Of a stretch of DNA of 64,000 nt, positions 41,047 through 49,979 are shown one piece after another. The stretch comes from Bradyrhizobium sp. 190 (GTDB taxonomy: Bacteria; Pseudomonadota; Alphaproteobacteria; Rhizobiales; Xanthobacteraceae), in the NCBI RefSeq assembly GCF_023073415.1, contig NZ_JADPJL010000068.1:124001-188000 (forward strand), in the 5' to 3' direction. The notes under the pieces were generated by a model, which saw only the letters and a program-made list of their open reading frames with translations, made no database searches and was not told the DNA's origin. The position numbers were made by a program, and so were the translations under genes. Numbering within the stretch: position 1 is the stretch's first letter; every line of letters begins with the position of its first letter.

Positions 41047-41685
41047 TCAAGACTTGCCGTAGCTGCCCTGGTAGCGGCCTTCGCGGATCGCAAGGAGTGT
41101 ATCCTCCTCGCGCGCGATCTGGGCGCGGACCGCCTCCAGCACGGTGGTTGCAATCGAGGCCGGAAACGACACCACGCCGTCCTCGTCGCCGACCACGATA
41201 TCGCCGGGGGAGATCACAGAGCCGCCGATGGATACCGGCACGTTGATTTCTCCCGGTCCGCTCTTGTAGGGCCCGCGGTGGATCGCCGTGCGGGCAAAGC
41301 AGGGAAAGTCGGATGCGGCGAAGGCCGCGACGTCGCGGATCGCGCCGTCGATCACGTAACCCGCGGCGCCCCTGTATTCGGCGATGTTCTTCATGATCTC
41401 GCCGACCAGCGCCCGCGTCTCGTCGCCGCCGCCATCGACCACGATCACGTCGCCCGGCCCGACGAGTTCAAGCGCCCGGTGAATCGCAAGATTGTCACCC
41501 GGCCGCGTGCGCACGGTGAACGCTATGCCCACCAGCTTGCTGCCGCGATGGAACGGGCGCAGGCCCACGGCGCCCGGCAGTCGGGCAAGATTGTCGCTGA
41601 TGACCGAGGTAGGCGCGTTCCTGAACGCCTCGATCAGATCGGACGCGGGCTTCGGCACGCTGGTCATGGCCGTGGTGATGCTCAT
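41047..41685 (-). CDS. RraA family protein, 4-hydroxy-4-methyl-2-oxoglutarate aldolase-like
   Basis: This 212-residue RraA-fold protein has SVISDNLARLPGAVGLRPF, the active-site loop VVDGGGDETRALVGEIMKNIA, DGAIRD with the arginine and aspartate used for substrate and metal binding, and DIVVGDEDGVV. The G-x-x-x-R-D arrangement matches the pyruvate aldolases of aromatic degradation (HMG/CHA aldolase) more than the RNase E inhibitor RraA. ATG 41685 follows GGGGGAAACAG. It is first in an operon with cupin and Bug genes, suggesting oxo-acid uptake and cleavage. Confidence 0.88.
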   Translation of the reverse strand: MSITTAMTSVPKPASDLIEAFRNAPTSVISDNLARLPGAVGLRPFHRGSKLVGIAFTVRTRPGDNLAIHRALELVGPGDVIVVDGGGDETRALVGEIMKNIAEYRGAAGYVIDGAIRDVAAFAASDFPCFARTAIHRGPYKSGPGEINVPVSIGGSVISPGDIVVGDEDGVVSFPASIATTVLEAVRAQIAREEDTLLAIREGRYQGSYGKS

Positions 41686-42084
41686 GCAGTCTGTTTCCCC
41701 CTTGCGATTGTTCTGCCACTCTGCCCGCCGGCGCCGCGGTGAGCTAAGCTGCGCACTGAACCGGTGGCTCGGGCCACCCGCCTGGCGCAACACCATGAAA
41801 TCTTCCGGTGCCGCAAAACAAATAGCATTCCTCATGAGCAGCTATAATGGATTTGCAACACGTCGCCTCCGCCTGGACCGGCGGCCCGGCCGTCGCCTCG
41901 CCGCCGGCCAAGCCCTTCTAATTCCTTGGCAGTTTTCCGCCGCCTTCGGTATCGAACGCACAGCCATGTTCATGCAGCCGGGCCTGCATCGCAGATGCAT
42001 CGGCCACACTTGTTAACACGAAGTTAACCAGAACGTTCGACGTTAAGGACCGGATTCGACGATTCGGGCGCCGGTCACCTCGAG
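41686..42084. other. Intergenic control region, no gene seen
   Basis: This 399-base stretch between two divergent genes shows no convincing coding sequence on either strand. Near its right end are two copies of GTTAAC (around 42012 and 42023) and an AGAACGTTCG block, all within 75 bases of the AraC-type start, which may be regulatory. Confidence 0.4.
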
Positions 42085-43041
42085 ATGCTGTTCCAGAACC
42101 TTTCGCCTTCACCGGCGCTTTCGATCACGCAATTTTCCGACATCGACGCCTTCCGGCCCGTCGAGTTCGTCGCCGATGCGCGCAGCGTCCCGCTGAATCT
42201 TGCGAATTTCCATACCGCGCGCGCGATGGTGCAGTTGCCGTTCTGCCAGATCACCGTGCTCACCTCGTTTCCCCGCATCGTTGATGTCAGCTACCGCGCG
42301 GCGCATGGCGTCGTCATCTTCCAGATCGAGGACAATTACGAGGTGTCCGTCAACGGCATGTCCGTGAACCGTCCGACGTTTATCGGCATGCGCGGCAATC
42401 TGGATTTGCAGTTCGTCGAACCCCGTGGATCGCTGCACGCGATCATTACCCTTGGCGCTGGCCTGCAGGATCGGGAATGGTTCGATACGCCGGACGAGTT
42501 GTGTCCGTTCACGCCGGACCCTGACGCTCTGGCGACAGTCAGATCCGTCACGACAGGTATTTTGCAGACGGCTTCCGCCAGACCCGATCTGTTGCAGGTG
42601 CCGCGCTCGGCGCTTGCCCTCCAGGAAAGCCTGCTGCTCGCCATCGACGAGATGTTCCGCCGAAGCAGGCCACCGGAAGTGGCGGGCCGGCTTGCAAGCA
42701 GGAGCTATTGCCGCCTCGTTCGCAGGGTCGACGACTATGTCGCCTTTCATGCCGCCTCGCCGATCTACAGCGCCGACCTCGCCGAACAATGCGGCGTGTC
42801 GGTCAGAACGCTGGGCACGGCGGTGGCGAGCGTTCGCGGCATGAGCCTGCATCGCTATCTGCGTCTCAAGCAGCTCTGGTCGGCCCGTGCACAACTCGTG
42901 AAAGGATCCGACGCCATCACCGTGACGTCGTGCGCCCGAGCCAACGGCTTCCATCACATGGGCGAATTTGCAAGGCTCTATCGCGCGACGTTCCATGAAA
43001 CGGCATCGCGCACCCTGGCCCGCGCGCGCGGGGCTGACTGA
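42085..43041 (+). CDS. AraC family transcriptional regulator
   Basis: This 318-residue regulator has an N-terminal cupin-like sensing part. The C-terminal double helix-turn-helix spans roughly residues 220-315, with SADLAEQCGVSVRTLGTAVASVRG, the middle helix M-S-L-H-R-Y-L-R-L-K, and CARANGFHHMGEFARLYRATFHETASRTL. The last is the usual AraC signature GF-x-x-x-x-x-F-x-x-x-Y/F. The N-terminal half resembles AraC_binding_2-type regulators. No target gene is obvious, though it is divergent from the RraA operon across 399 bases. Confidence 0.93.
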   Translation: MLFQNLSPSPALSITQFSDIDAFRPVEFVADARSVPLNLANFHTARAMVQLPFCQITVLTSFPRIVDVSYRAAHGVVIFQIEDNYEVSVNGMSVNRPTFIGMRGNLDLQFVEPRGSLHAIITLGAGLQDREWFDTPDELCPFTPDPDALATVRSVTTGILQTASARPDLLQVPRSALALQESLLLAIDEMFRRSRPPEVAGRLASRSYCRLVRRVDDYVAFHAASPIYSADLAEQCGVSVRTLGTAVASVRGMSLHRYLRLKQLWSARAQLVKGSDAITVTSCARANGFHHMGEFARLYRATFHETASRTLARARGAD

Positions 43042-43298
43042 TTGTTGCCACAATGTGGCGTGCTTATCGACTCGCCCACTTAGAATCACTGCAGCATCGG
43101 TGCGGGCAACTCGATTTGTCGTTGAATTTATTCAATAATTGTCAACGACATAGCACTGTGTTCCGTCAGTCACATCCACCGGATAAGGTCACAACGACAG
43201 CGGGAAAGCCGTGCAGTTTCGGGGTGACAGCGCTGCCAAAATGATGACAATCGACTCAATCAAAGTTCCCTAGAGAATTCGACTGGAGAATACCGTCC

Positions 43299-43937
43299 GT
43301 GATCGCCTCACGTACATCTTCGTTTGTTGTTGCCACCATCGGGAGCCTCGTCGTGCTGGCTCCGGTGCGCTGCGACGCGCAGTGGTGGCGCAGCGCGCCT
43401 GTCGATTTCGAATCCTGCGCTGACGTGGCCGAGAAGGCGAAGACCAAGGAAGAAAAGACGGCGAAGCTCGCCGAATGCAACGCGAACTTCGCTGGCCGCC
43501 GCAAGCCGGGTGGCGGTTACACCTATTACGATTTCATGCAGGACCGGACCTTCGACATCGCAGGCCCCAACCCGACGCCGGAAGAGCAGAAGAGAATCGA
43601 CGAGCAATATACCGCCTACCTCGAGCGCGAGCGGCGCAGCAACATCGCCGCCGCGCTGGCGGCCAAGCAGCAACAGCCGGAGCCGCCGCCAGTGCAGGCG
43701 TGGCAGCAGGTCTCGCTGCGCACCGAACAGGTATCTCCTCCACCGGCTGAAACCGAAAAGGTGCCGGTGCCGGTGGCAAGTCCGGTCAAGCAGGCGGCGC
43801 GCATCAGGGCTGCCCAATGCGCCAAGAACCAGTTCTCGTGTGAATGGCCGCGGCTTTCAGAGAAAGTCAACGAGCTGAAAAGGCTGCTCAACCCACAGCA
43901 GCAGCAGCAGGCGGCGACCAAGCAGAAGAAGAGCTAG
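43299..43937 (+). CDS. Exported protein of unknown function, proline/glutamine rich
   Basis: This 212-residue protein starts at GTG (site CTGGAGAATACC). Its signal peptide is MIASRTSSFVVATIGSLVVL, cleaved near RCDAQ. The mature part has four cysteines (SCADVAEKAKTKEEKTAKLA ... CNANFAGRRKPGGGYTYYDF ... CAKNQFSC), a Pro/Gln-rich middle and a poly-Gln stretch near the C-terminus. The G-G-G-Y-T-Y-Y-D-F-M motif is typical of small rhizobial periplasmic proteins that I cannot name. Function unknown. Confidence 0.75.
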   Translation: MIASRTSSFVVATIGSLVVLAPVRCDAQWWRSAPVDFESCADVAEKAKTKEEKTAKLAECNANFAGRRKPGGGYTYYDFMQDRTFDIAGPNPTPEEQKRIDEQYTAYLERERRSNIAAALAAKQQQPEPPPVQAWQQVSLRTEQVSPPPAETEKVPVPVASPVKQAARIRAAQCAKNQFSCEWPRLSEKVNELKRLLNPQQQQQAATKQKKS

Positions 43938-43946
43938 ATATTTTCT

Positions 43947-44066
43947 GTCGTCCCTGCGAACGCAGGGACCCATAGCCACCGGCTTCAATTGTCTTGAGAT
44001 GACGTCTGCCGTTCTGCCTTATCGATAGATCACGCGGTATGGGTCCCTGCGTTCGCAGGGACGACG
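43947..44066. repeat. Palindromic repeat, family B (copy 4)
   Basis: The arms GTCGTCCCTGCGAACGCAGG and CCTGCGTTCGCAGGGACGAC are intact, identical to copy 1. The centre shares TTATCGATAGATCACGCGGT with minor changes from copy 1. It lies between convergent genes for two small secreted proteins. Confidence 0.88.
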
Positions 44067-44116
44067 TGGGGATACTTCACGTCAATCCGTGATCATCATC
44101 GCCCAGAGTTTCCAGA

Positions 44117-44326
44117 TCAATGCGTGGGCACCTTCTTGCCGCGGCGCTTTACGGCCGGTTTGAACGCGGGCTCGACATGCCTGCGCTGCGCCGCCCGCTG
44201 CTCCTGCAGCCGTGCATCATAGCCCGGCGACGGCGTCACCGTCGGCGGCACGGCCTGCGCGGGCGTCAGTGACGCCCAGACGGCCAGGGCGGTCACCACC
44301 TGTAGCGCCAGACCCGTTCGTTTCAT
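44117..44326 (-). CDS. Small secreted basic peptide
   Basis: This 69-residue protein has a clear signal peptide (MKRTGLALQVVTALAVWASL, cleaved near TPAQA). The mature part of about 44 residues is basic (VPPTVTPSPGYDARLQEQRA ... KPAVKRRGKKVPTH). ATG 44326 follows GAGGGAGAAACG. A frame extending to 44398 is not needed. No family recognised; an exported role is inferred from the signal. Confidence 0.65.
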   Translation of the reverse strand: MKRTGLALQVVTALAVWASLTPAQAVPPTVTPSPGYDARLQEQRAAQRRHVEPAFKPAVKRRGKKVPTH

Positions 44327-44394
44327 TCGTTTCTCCCTCGGCCCTGAAATCGCTTGGCCAGCCACTTCAAGCAAGTCGGGCGCGCTCAGCCAAA

Positions 44395-45402
44395 TCAATT
44401 CACCGCGCGAATCTGCTCCGGCGTCAGGCCGGGCGAGCCCTTGGCGGCGCGCTCGGCCTGCCGGATCAGTTTCACGATCCGGCGCGACAGCGGCGCCGCG
44501 AGCCCACGCCGGTCGGCGATCTCGGTGATGACGCCCTGCAGATAATCAATCTCGGTGCGCCGGCCCTGTTTCAGATCCTCCCACATCGACGAGCGCGCCT
44601 CGGGATCGATCTTCATCGTCCGTCCCAGCATCGGTTCGAAGATGATATTGGGCAGGCGCAGCAGCGACGGCATCAACGCAGGCGGGATCGGCGTCGCCGA
44701 GATCGGTTTGATGCCCTCGGCGCGGATCGCAGCCAAACCTTCCGCCAGCTGATCGGCGAATAATCGCCGCCATGGCCGGGAGCTGAGTTGCCGGCGCAGC
44801 GGCAGGTCGGCCAGCGCATTGAGCGCGTTGTTGAGATTGAGCAGCAGCTTGCCCCATTGCACGCCGTCAATGTTGTCAGTCGGCCGCATCGTCAGGCCGT
44901 CCACCGACAGCTTGTCGGCGGTGCGCGCCTCATCCTGCTCGATGACGATGTCGCCTGAGGTCGCGCGATGAAACCGCCCGTTGCCGAGTGCCATCACGTT
45001 GAACGGCACCATGCCGCCGAGCACGCGCCGCCCCGGCAGATGATGACGCAGGACGGCTGCATTGCCGACGCCGTTCTGCAGGCTGACGATGACGGCATCT
45101 GGTGGTGCGTGCTTGGCGATGATGTCGGCCATCGCAGCGGTATCCGCGCTCTTCACCGTGACGAGTACGATGCCGGCGTCCTCAAATATCGACGGATTTT
45201 CCGACAATGCGAACCGATCGCGCATGATGGTTTGGTCCAAACCTTCAAAACTCGTCGGCCGCAAGCCGCCTGCTTCGATTTCAGCGATCACGCGCGGACG
45301 CGCCAGCAGCGCAATGCGGCGGCCGCCAGCCGCCAGCATGCCGCCGACGAAGCAGCCGATGCTGCCCGCTCCCGCAATACCGATCGTTTGGCCCGAAACC
45401 AT
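44395..45402 (-). CDS. 2-Dehydropantoate 2-reductase family protein (second copy)
   Basis: This 335-residue ApbA/PanE-type enzyme has the NADP motif IGIAGAGSIGCFVGGMLAAG, VTVKSADT, VSLQNGVGNA and the C-terminal domain with GVQWGKLLLNLNNALNAL, where the lysine and asparagine match the active site of ketopantoate reductases. ATG 45402 gives the family N-terminus after GGTGACGAA. It is distinct from the copy at 25861. Without panB or panC nearby, the substrate is uncertain. Confidence 0.88.
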   Translation of the reverse strand: MVSGQTIGIAGAGSIGCFVGGMLAAGGRRIALLARPRVIAEIEAGGLRPTSFEGLDQTIMRDRFALSENPSIFEDAGIVLVTVKSADTAAMADIIAKHAPPDAVIVSLQNGVGNAAVLRHHLPGRRVLGGMVPFNVMALGNGRFHRATSGDIVIEQDEARTADKLSVDGLTMRPTDNIDGVQWGKLLLNLNNALNALADLPLRRQLSSRPWRRLFADQLAEGLAAIRAEGIKPISATPIPPALMPSLLRLPNIIFEPMLGRTMKIDPEARSSMWEDLKQGRRTEIDYLQGVITEIADRRGLAAPLSRRIVKLIRQAERAAKGSPGLTPEQIRAVN

Positions 45403-45542
45403 TTCGTCACCAACGAGTTGCACCGGGCTTTCAAATAGCAGAGCGCAGGGACCGTGACTATCGCAGGCGCTGGCCGCCCGCTCCTTGTAACCGTCATACG
45501 CCACCGTTATGTTCCACGCGGGGCTACGCAGAGGAGACGACC

Positions 45543-46124
45543 ATGGGTTTACTCGACGTACTCAACGGCATGCAGAACGGCCCGCGCGGCCCCAGCACCC
45601 CCAGCGCACAATCCGATAGCGGCGGCGGCATGTCGCCGATGACGATGGCGATCCTGGCGCTATTGGCCTGGAAAGGCATCAAGCATTTCACCGGCAATCA
45701 GGCCGGCTCCGCACCGCGACCCGCACCCGCTCCTGCACCCGGCAATGTGACTGCCGGCATGCCCGGCGGCGGCGCGGGCGGTATGAGCGACATGCTCAAG
45801 GGCGGATTGGGCGGTCTGCTCGCGGGCGGCGCGGCCGGCACCATCCTGAGCGGCGGCCTCGGTGACCTCATGAAGCAGTTGCAACAGAATGGCCTTGGCG
45901 ATCAGGCCGACTCCTGGGTCAGCAACGGCCCCAACAAGCAGGTCGCGCCCGGCGATCTCGCTAACGCGCTCGGTGCCGACCAGATCGAGTCCCTCGCCTC
46001 CCAAAGCGGCCTCGAGCGCAACGATTTGCTGCAAGGCCTCAGCCAGTTTCTACCCGACGTCGTCAACAAACTGACGCCGGACGGACGGCTGCCGGACGAG
46101 AACGAAATGTCGCGCTGGATTTGA
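45543..46124 (+). CDS. YidB family protein (DUF937)
   Basis: This 193-residue protein has a short N-terminal MGLLDVLNGMQNG followed by a hydrophobic stretch (MSPMTMAILALLAWKGIKHF), a glycine-rich linker, and the C-terminal YidB domain. Landmarks of the domain are GLGDQADSWVSNGPNKQVAP, LANALGADQIESLA and LLQGLSQFLPDVVNKLTPDG. YidB-like proteins are widespread and of uncertain function. The ribosome site AGAGGAGACGACC is strong. The GlsB-like gene follows 67 bases downstream. Confidence 0.9.
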   Translation: MGLLDVLNGMQNGPRGPSTPSAQSDSGGGMSPMTMAILALLAWKGIKHFTGNQAGSAPRPAPAPAPGNVTAGMPGGGAGGMSDMLKGGLGGLLAGGAAGTILSGGLGDLMKQLQQNGLGDQADSWVSNGPNKQVAPGDLANALGADQIESLASQSGLERNDLLQGLSQFLPDVVNKLTPDGRLPDENEMSRWI

Positions 46125-46191
46125 CGCCACTTCAGCGTGGCGCGCAGACCGCGCCGCGCTGCTTTACCATCGACGCATTGGAGGGACAGCA

Positions 46192-46470
46192 ATGAGCGGC
46201 ATTATCTGGATCATCGTCGTCGGTTTTGTCGCAGGGATCATCGCGCGTATCCTTTCGCCGGGCCAGAACAATCCGACCGGCTTCATCCTGACCACGGTGC
46301 TCGGCATTGCCGGCGCGTTTCTGGCGACCTGGATCGGCCAGGCAATCGGCCATTATGGCCCCGATCAGGGCGCCGGCTTCATCACCGCCACCATCGGCGC
46401 GCTGGTGGTGCTGTTCATCTGGAACCGGCTGGTGGCGAGGGGAATGATTTCCGATCCGGGTAACAGGTGA
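46192..46470 (+). CDS. GlsB/YeaQ/YmgE family stress response membrane protein
   Basis: This 92-residue inner-membrane protein has three hydrophobic segments (MSGIIWIIVVGFVAGIIARI, GFILTTVLGIAGAFLATWIG, GFITATIGALVVLFIWNRLV). The glycine-rich packing is typical of transglycosylase-associated (Transgly_assoc) proteins. Family members are induced by stress or stationary phase. The ribosome site is TTGGAGGGACAGC. It probably shares a transcript with the YidB-like gene. Confidence 0.93.
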   Translation: MSGIIWIIVVGFVAGIIARILSPGQNNPTGFILTTVLGIAGAFLATWIGQAIGHYGPDQGAGFITATIGALVVLFIWNRLVARGMISDPGNR

Positions 46471-46494
46471 CGGTGCTCTCCGCCGTCGTCGCTG

Positions 46495-46582
46495 CGTAGG
46501 GTGGGCAAAGGCGCCCTTGCGCCGTGCCCACCATTTTTCTTGCGGTGATGATGGTGGGCACGCTTCGCTTTGCCCACCCTAC
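46495..46582. repeat. Palindromic repeat, family A (copy 3)
   Basis: CGTAGGGTGGGCAAAGGCGC and the opposing GCTTCGCTTTGCCCACCCTA form the arms. The element lies between two convergent genes and could serve as a bidirectional terminator. Confidence 0.88.
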
Positions 46583-46605
46583 AATTTTACAATGACGTCC
46601 GCGCG

Positions 46606-47388
46606 TCACAACACCAGATGCATGCCTGCATCCATGCGAACGAACTCCCCGGTCATGTTGCTCGATGCCGGTGAGGCCAGGAAGCACACCAGCTGCGCGA
46701 TATCCTCCGCCGTCGAAGCGACCTTCAGCGGCACCTTCGCCACCACGGCGTCGCGCACCGCTTTCGCGCCGGCCTCGCCGCGGCCCTTGGTGAACCAGGG
46801 CGTATCGATATAGCCGGGGCACACCGTGTTGACGCGGATCAAGGGCGCCAACGCGCGTGCCAGCGATTGCGTCATGGTGTTGAGCGCGCCCTTGCTCGCG
46901 GCATAGGCGACCGAGGAGCCGCCGCCGGAAATGCCGGCGACCGACGATACATTGACGACGGCCGACGGCAGGCCGGAGGCTTTCGCGCCAGCCTCGAGCT
47001 GCGCACGCGCGGCGCGGATCATCTGGAACGGGCCGATCGTGTTGACGGCGTAGATGCGCTGAAAATCCTCAGCCGAAAGCCCGTCGAGATCGTGATGCGG
47101 CACATGCTTGGTGGTGCCGGCATTGTTGACCAGCACGTCGAGACGGCCCCAGGCTGCTGCCGCAGCCGCAATCTTCTTGCAGTCCTCATCGCGCGATACG
47201 TCGCCCTGCACGACCACGACTTCGGCGCCGGCGCTGCGGCAGAGATCGGCGGTCGCTTCAGCTTCCGCCTTGCTGTTGGAATAGTTGACGACGATGCGCG
47301 CGCCGCCCTTTGCCAGAATGCCGGCGGTAGCGGCCCCGAGGCCCGAGGCAGAACCGGTGACAATCGCGCACAAACCATCCTTCGACAT
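46606..47388 (-). CDS. SDR family oxidoreductase (3-oxoacyl-ACP reductase-like)
   Basis: This 260-residue classical SDR shows TGSASGLGAATAGILAKGG, NYSNSKAEAEATADLC, NNAGTTKHVPHHD, the catalytic serine region VVNVSSVAGISGGG, and the tyrosine/lysine pair VAYAASKGALN. VNTVCPGYIDTPWF completes the pattern. The ATG at 47388 is favoured because GAGGAA lies six bases upstream; an ATG two codons earlier is too close to it. The acyl substrate is unknown. It faces away from an acyl-CoA dehydrogenase operon. Confidence 0.92.
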   Translation of the reverse strand: MSKDGLCAIVTGSASGLGAATAGILAKGGARIVVNYSNSKAEAEATADLCRSAGAEVVVVQGDVSRDEDCKKIAAAAAAWGRLDVLVNNAGTTKHVPHHDLDGLSAEDFQRIYAVNTIGPFQMIRAARAQLEAGAKASGLPSAVVNVSSVAGISGGGSSVAYAASKGALNTMTQSLARALAPLIRVNTVCPGYIDTPWFTKGRGEAGAKAVRDAVVAKVPLKVASTAEDIAQLVCFLASPASSNMTGEFVRMDAGMHLVL

Positions 47389-47667
47389 CCGCATTTCCTC
47401 TTGTTGCTTTTGGCTGGGTTTCGAACCGCCCGTGGACAGGCTTCACGGCTACCATATCCCGCGATGAACGGAGTGCAAACTCGCGAAATCCGTTGCGCGG
47501 AATTTATTCTTTGCCTGATGGCCTTCATGCCACCGCCACATGCCGCCCTGCGGACAGCGCTTGTCACGGCTATGGCTTTTGCCCATCATAAAGCGCAAGA
47601 AAAGACCGCAGCCGGACCCGGCAATATCAGTCGGGATTGGCATGCCAATCTCAAATCGGGGAACGCT

Positions 47668-48735
47668 GTGGCGGAGAGTGAGAACATCGTTGCCGAGACC
47701 GCGGAAAAAATCTTCGCCGATCTCGCCGACGCCCAAACCATCAATCGTGACAGCAAGGGCGCGTGGAAAACCCCGCTCTGGCAGGCGCTGACCGAGGCCG
47801 GCCTGCCGTTGTCATGGGTGGACGAAGATTGCGGCGGCTCGGGAGCCTCGCTCGCCGAAGGTTTCAGCGTGTTGAGCGCGGCCGGTCGCTTTGCGGTCGC
47901 GGTGCCGCTGGCAGAGACCATGCTGGCAGGCTGGCTGCTGGCGCAGGCGAAAATTTCTTCGCCCGATGGCGAGATGACGGTGGTGCCCGCGAGCCCGAAG
48001 GACCGGATTACCGTCAATGCCGACGGCAGCCTCTCAGGCCGTGCCCGCGGCGTGCCGTTTGCGAAAGCTGCAAAGCATTTCGCAGTGCTCGCGAGCGATG
48101 CGAAGGGCAGCGTCTCCATTGCGCTGGTCGATGCCGGCAAATGCCGGATCGAGACTGGGCTCAATCTCGGCGGCGACCAATCGGATACGGTGACGCTGGA
48201 CAAGGTGCAGCCGCTCACGATCAAGCCCGCGCCCAAAGGTTTCGACCAGACCCGGCTGATGCTGATGGGCGGCGTCGCGCGATCCCTGCAGATCGCAGGT
48301 GCGCTGGAATCTATGCTGGAAATTTCAGTGCGCTATTCGAACGAGCGCGTCGCGTTCGAAAAGAAGATTTCGAAATTCCAGGCGGTGCAGCACAATCTGG
48401 CGCGGCTCGCTGGCGAGTCGGCGGCGGCGCTGGCCGCGGCCACCTCCGCCGCGGACGCCATTGTCAACGCCACCTCCTTCAACGACGAGGTCTTCCTCGA
48501 AGCGGTGGCGGCAAAAATCCGCTGCGCAGAAGCGGCGGAGAAAGGCGGCGGCATCGCCCATCAGGTGCACGGCGCTATCGGCTTCACCAACGAGCATATC
48601 CTGCATCGCTATTCGTTGCGCGCGCTGGCGTGGCGCGACGATTTCGGTTCCGAAAGCTTTTGGGCGGTCGAACTCGGCAAGCTCGTATGCAATCGCGGCG
48701 CCGATGAGTTGTGGCCGCTGGTGGCCTCGCGCTGA
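47668..48735 (+). CDS. Acyl-CoA dehydrogenase, smaller subunit (PimD/FadE-like)
   Basis: This 355-residue ACAD-fold protein shows LPLSWVDEDCGGSGASLAEG and the C-terminal helical domain with ERVAFEKKISKFQAVQHNLARLA and HQVHGAIGFTNEHILHRYSL. It lacks the usual central FAD-binding T-E-P-x-x-G-S-D and the catalytic glutamate region, as do the non-catalytic partners in heterotetrameric enzymes such as pimeloyl-CoA dehydrogenase or mycobacterial steroid ACADs. The start is a GTG with GGGGAACG upstream. It is followed 41 bases later by the larger subunit. Confidence 0.85.
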   Translation: MAESENIVAETAEKIFADLADAQTINRDSKGAWKTPLWQALTEAGLPLSWVDEDCGGSGASLAEGFSVLSAAGRFAVAVPLAETMLAGWLLAQAKISSPDGEMTVVPASPKDRITVNADGSLSGRARGVPFAKAAKHFAVLASDAKGSVSIALVDAGKCRIETGLNLGGDQSDTVTLDKVQPLTIKPAPKGFDQTRLMLMGGVARSLQIAGALESMLEISVRYSNERVAFEKKISKFQAVQHNLARLAGESAAALAAATSAADAIVNATSFNDEVFLEAVAAKIRCAEAAEKGGGIAHQVHGAIGFTNEHILHRYSLRALAWRDDFGSESFWAVELGKLVCNRGADELWPLVASR

Positions 48736-48776
48736 CATCAACACCGATTTGCCTGCTTAAGAAGTCGAGACATTAA

Positions 48777-49937
48777 ATGACCGCAGCCCTCCGTTTCGAT
48801 CCGATCCGCCTGCCGAACGAATGCGAGCAGTTGCGCAAGGAAGTGCGCGCCTTCCTTGCGGAAGAAATCGCCGCCGGCACCTTCGATCCGCACCAGCCGA
48901 ACCGCGAAGACACCGACGTGCCGGAATTTTCCCGCAAGGTCGGCGCGCGCGGCTGGCTCGGCATGACCTGGCCGAAGAAATATGGGGGCCACGAGCGTTC
49001 GTTCCTCGAGCGCTATGTGGTGACCGAGGAAATGCGCGTCGCGAACGCGCCGACACGGCGCTTCTTCGTCGCCGACCGGCAGAGCGGCCCGGTGCTTTTG
49101 AAATACGCGCCCGAGAACATCAAGATGGACATCCTGCCGCGCATCTGCCGTGGCGAGGTATGTTTCGCGATCGGCATGAGCGAGCCGAATTCCGGCTCCG
49201 ATCTGTTCGCGGCAAAGACCCGCGCCACCAAGACCAACGGCGGCTATCTGATCAACGGCACCAAGATCTGGACCTCCTCGGCCCACATCGCCGACTACAT
49301 GATCGCGATCTTCCGGACGTCACCGCCGACCAAGGAAAACCGCCGCCACGGCCTGACGCAGTTCCTGGTCAAGATGAAGCAGCCGGGTATCCAGGTGAAC
49401 CCGATCGGCCAGATCACCGGGCAGTATGAATTCAACGAAGTGGTTTTCACGGACTTTTTCGTTCCCGACGACCACGTGCTCGGCGAAATCGACGGCGCCT
49501 GGAAGCAGGCGACCAGCGAGCTCGCCTATGAACGGTCGGGCCCGGAACGTTTTCTCGAAACCTACTACGTGCTGACCGAACTGGTCCGCGCCGTCGGCAC
49601 CAACCCGGACACCCGCAGCGCCGAAGGCATCGGCCGGCTGGTGGCACAGGTGCACACCATGCGGCGCATGTCGGTTTCAGTGGCGGGCATGCTGCAAGCC
49701 GGCAAGGAGCCGGTGGTGGAAGCCTCCATCGTCAAGGACATCGGCACGGTGTGGGAACAGCAACTGCCGCACCGCGTGCGCGACCTCGCCGCTTTCGTCG
49801 AGGAAACCGCCACCAACCGCGAGACGCTGGAAAAGCAGCTCGACTTCGCCATCAAGACCGCGCCCAAGCTGACGATCCAGGGCGGCACCACCGAAGTGCT
49901 GCGCGGCATCATCGCTCGCGGGCTCGGCCTGCGCTGA
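48777..49937 (+). CDS. Acyl-CoA dehydrogenase, larger subunit (PimC-like)
   Basis: This 386-residue flavoprotein has GWLGMTWPKKYGGHERSFLE, the substrate/FAD motif CFAIGMSEPNSGSDLFA (S-E-P-x-x-G-S-D), NGTKIWTSSAHIADYMI, and the C-terminal IQGGTTEVLRGIIARGLGLR that holds FAD contacts. It should oxidise an acyl-CoA to the 2-enoyl-CoA, passing electrons to ETF, as a complex with the preceding subunit. Gene order and spacing support heterotetramer formation. The acyl chain (dicarboxylic, steroid-derived or aromatic) is not determined. Confidence 0.92.
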   Translation: MTAALRFDPIRLPNECEQLRKEVRAFLAEEIAAGTFDPHQPNREDTDVPEFSRKVGARGWLGMTWPKKYGGHERSFLERYVVTEEMRVANAPTRRFFVADRQSGPVLLKYAPENIKMDILPRICRGEVCFAIGMSEPNSGSDLFAAKTRATKTNGGYLINGTKIWTSSAHIADYMIAIFRTSPPTKENRRHGLTQFLVKMKQPGIQVNPIGQITGQYEFNEVVFTDFFVPDDHVLGEIDGAWKQATSELAYERSGPERFLETYYVLTELVRAVGTNPDTRSAEGIGRLVAQVHTMRRMSVSVAGMLQAGKEPVVEASIVKDIGTVWEQQLPHRVRDLAAFVEETATNRETLEKQLDFAIKTAPKLTIQGGTTEVLRGIIARGLGLR

Positions 49938-49979
49938 GCGCGCGGGCTTGGTCTGCGCTAATTCAAAGAGGGAATCTTC

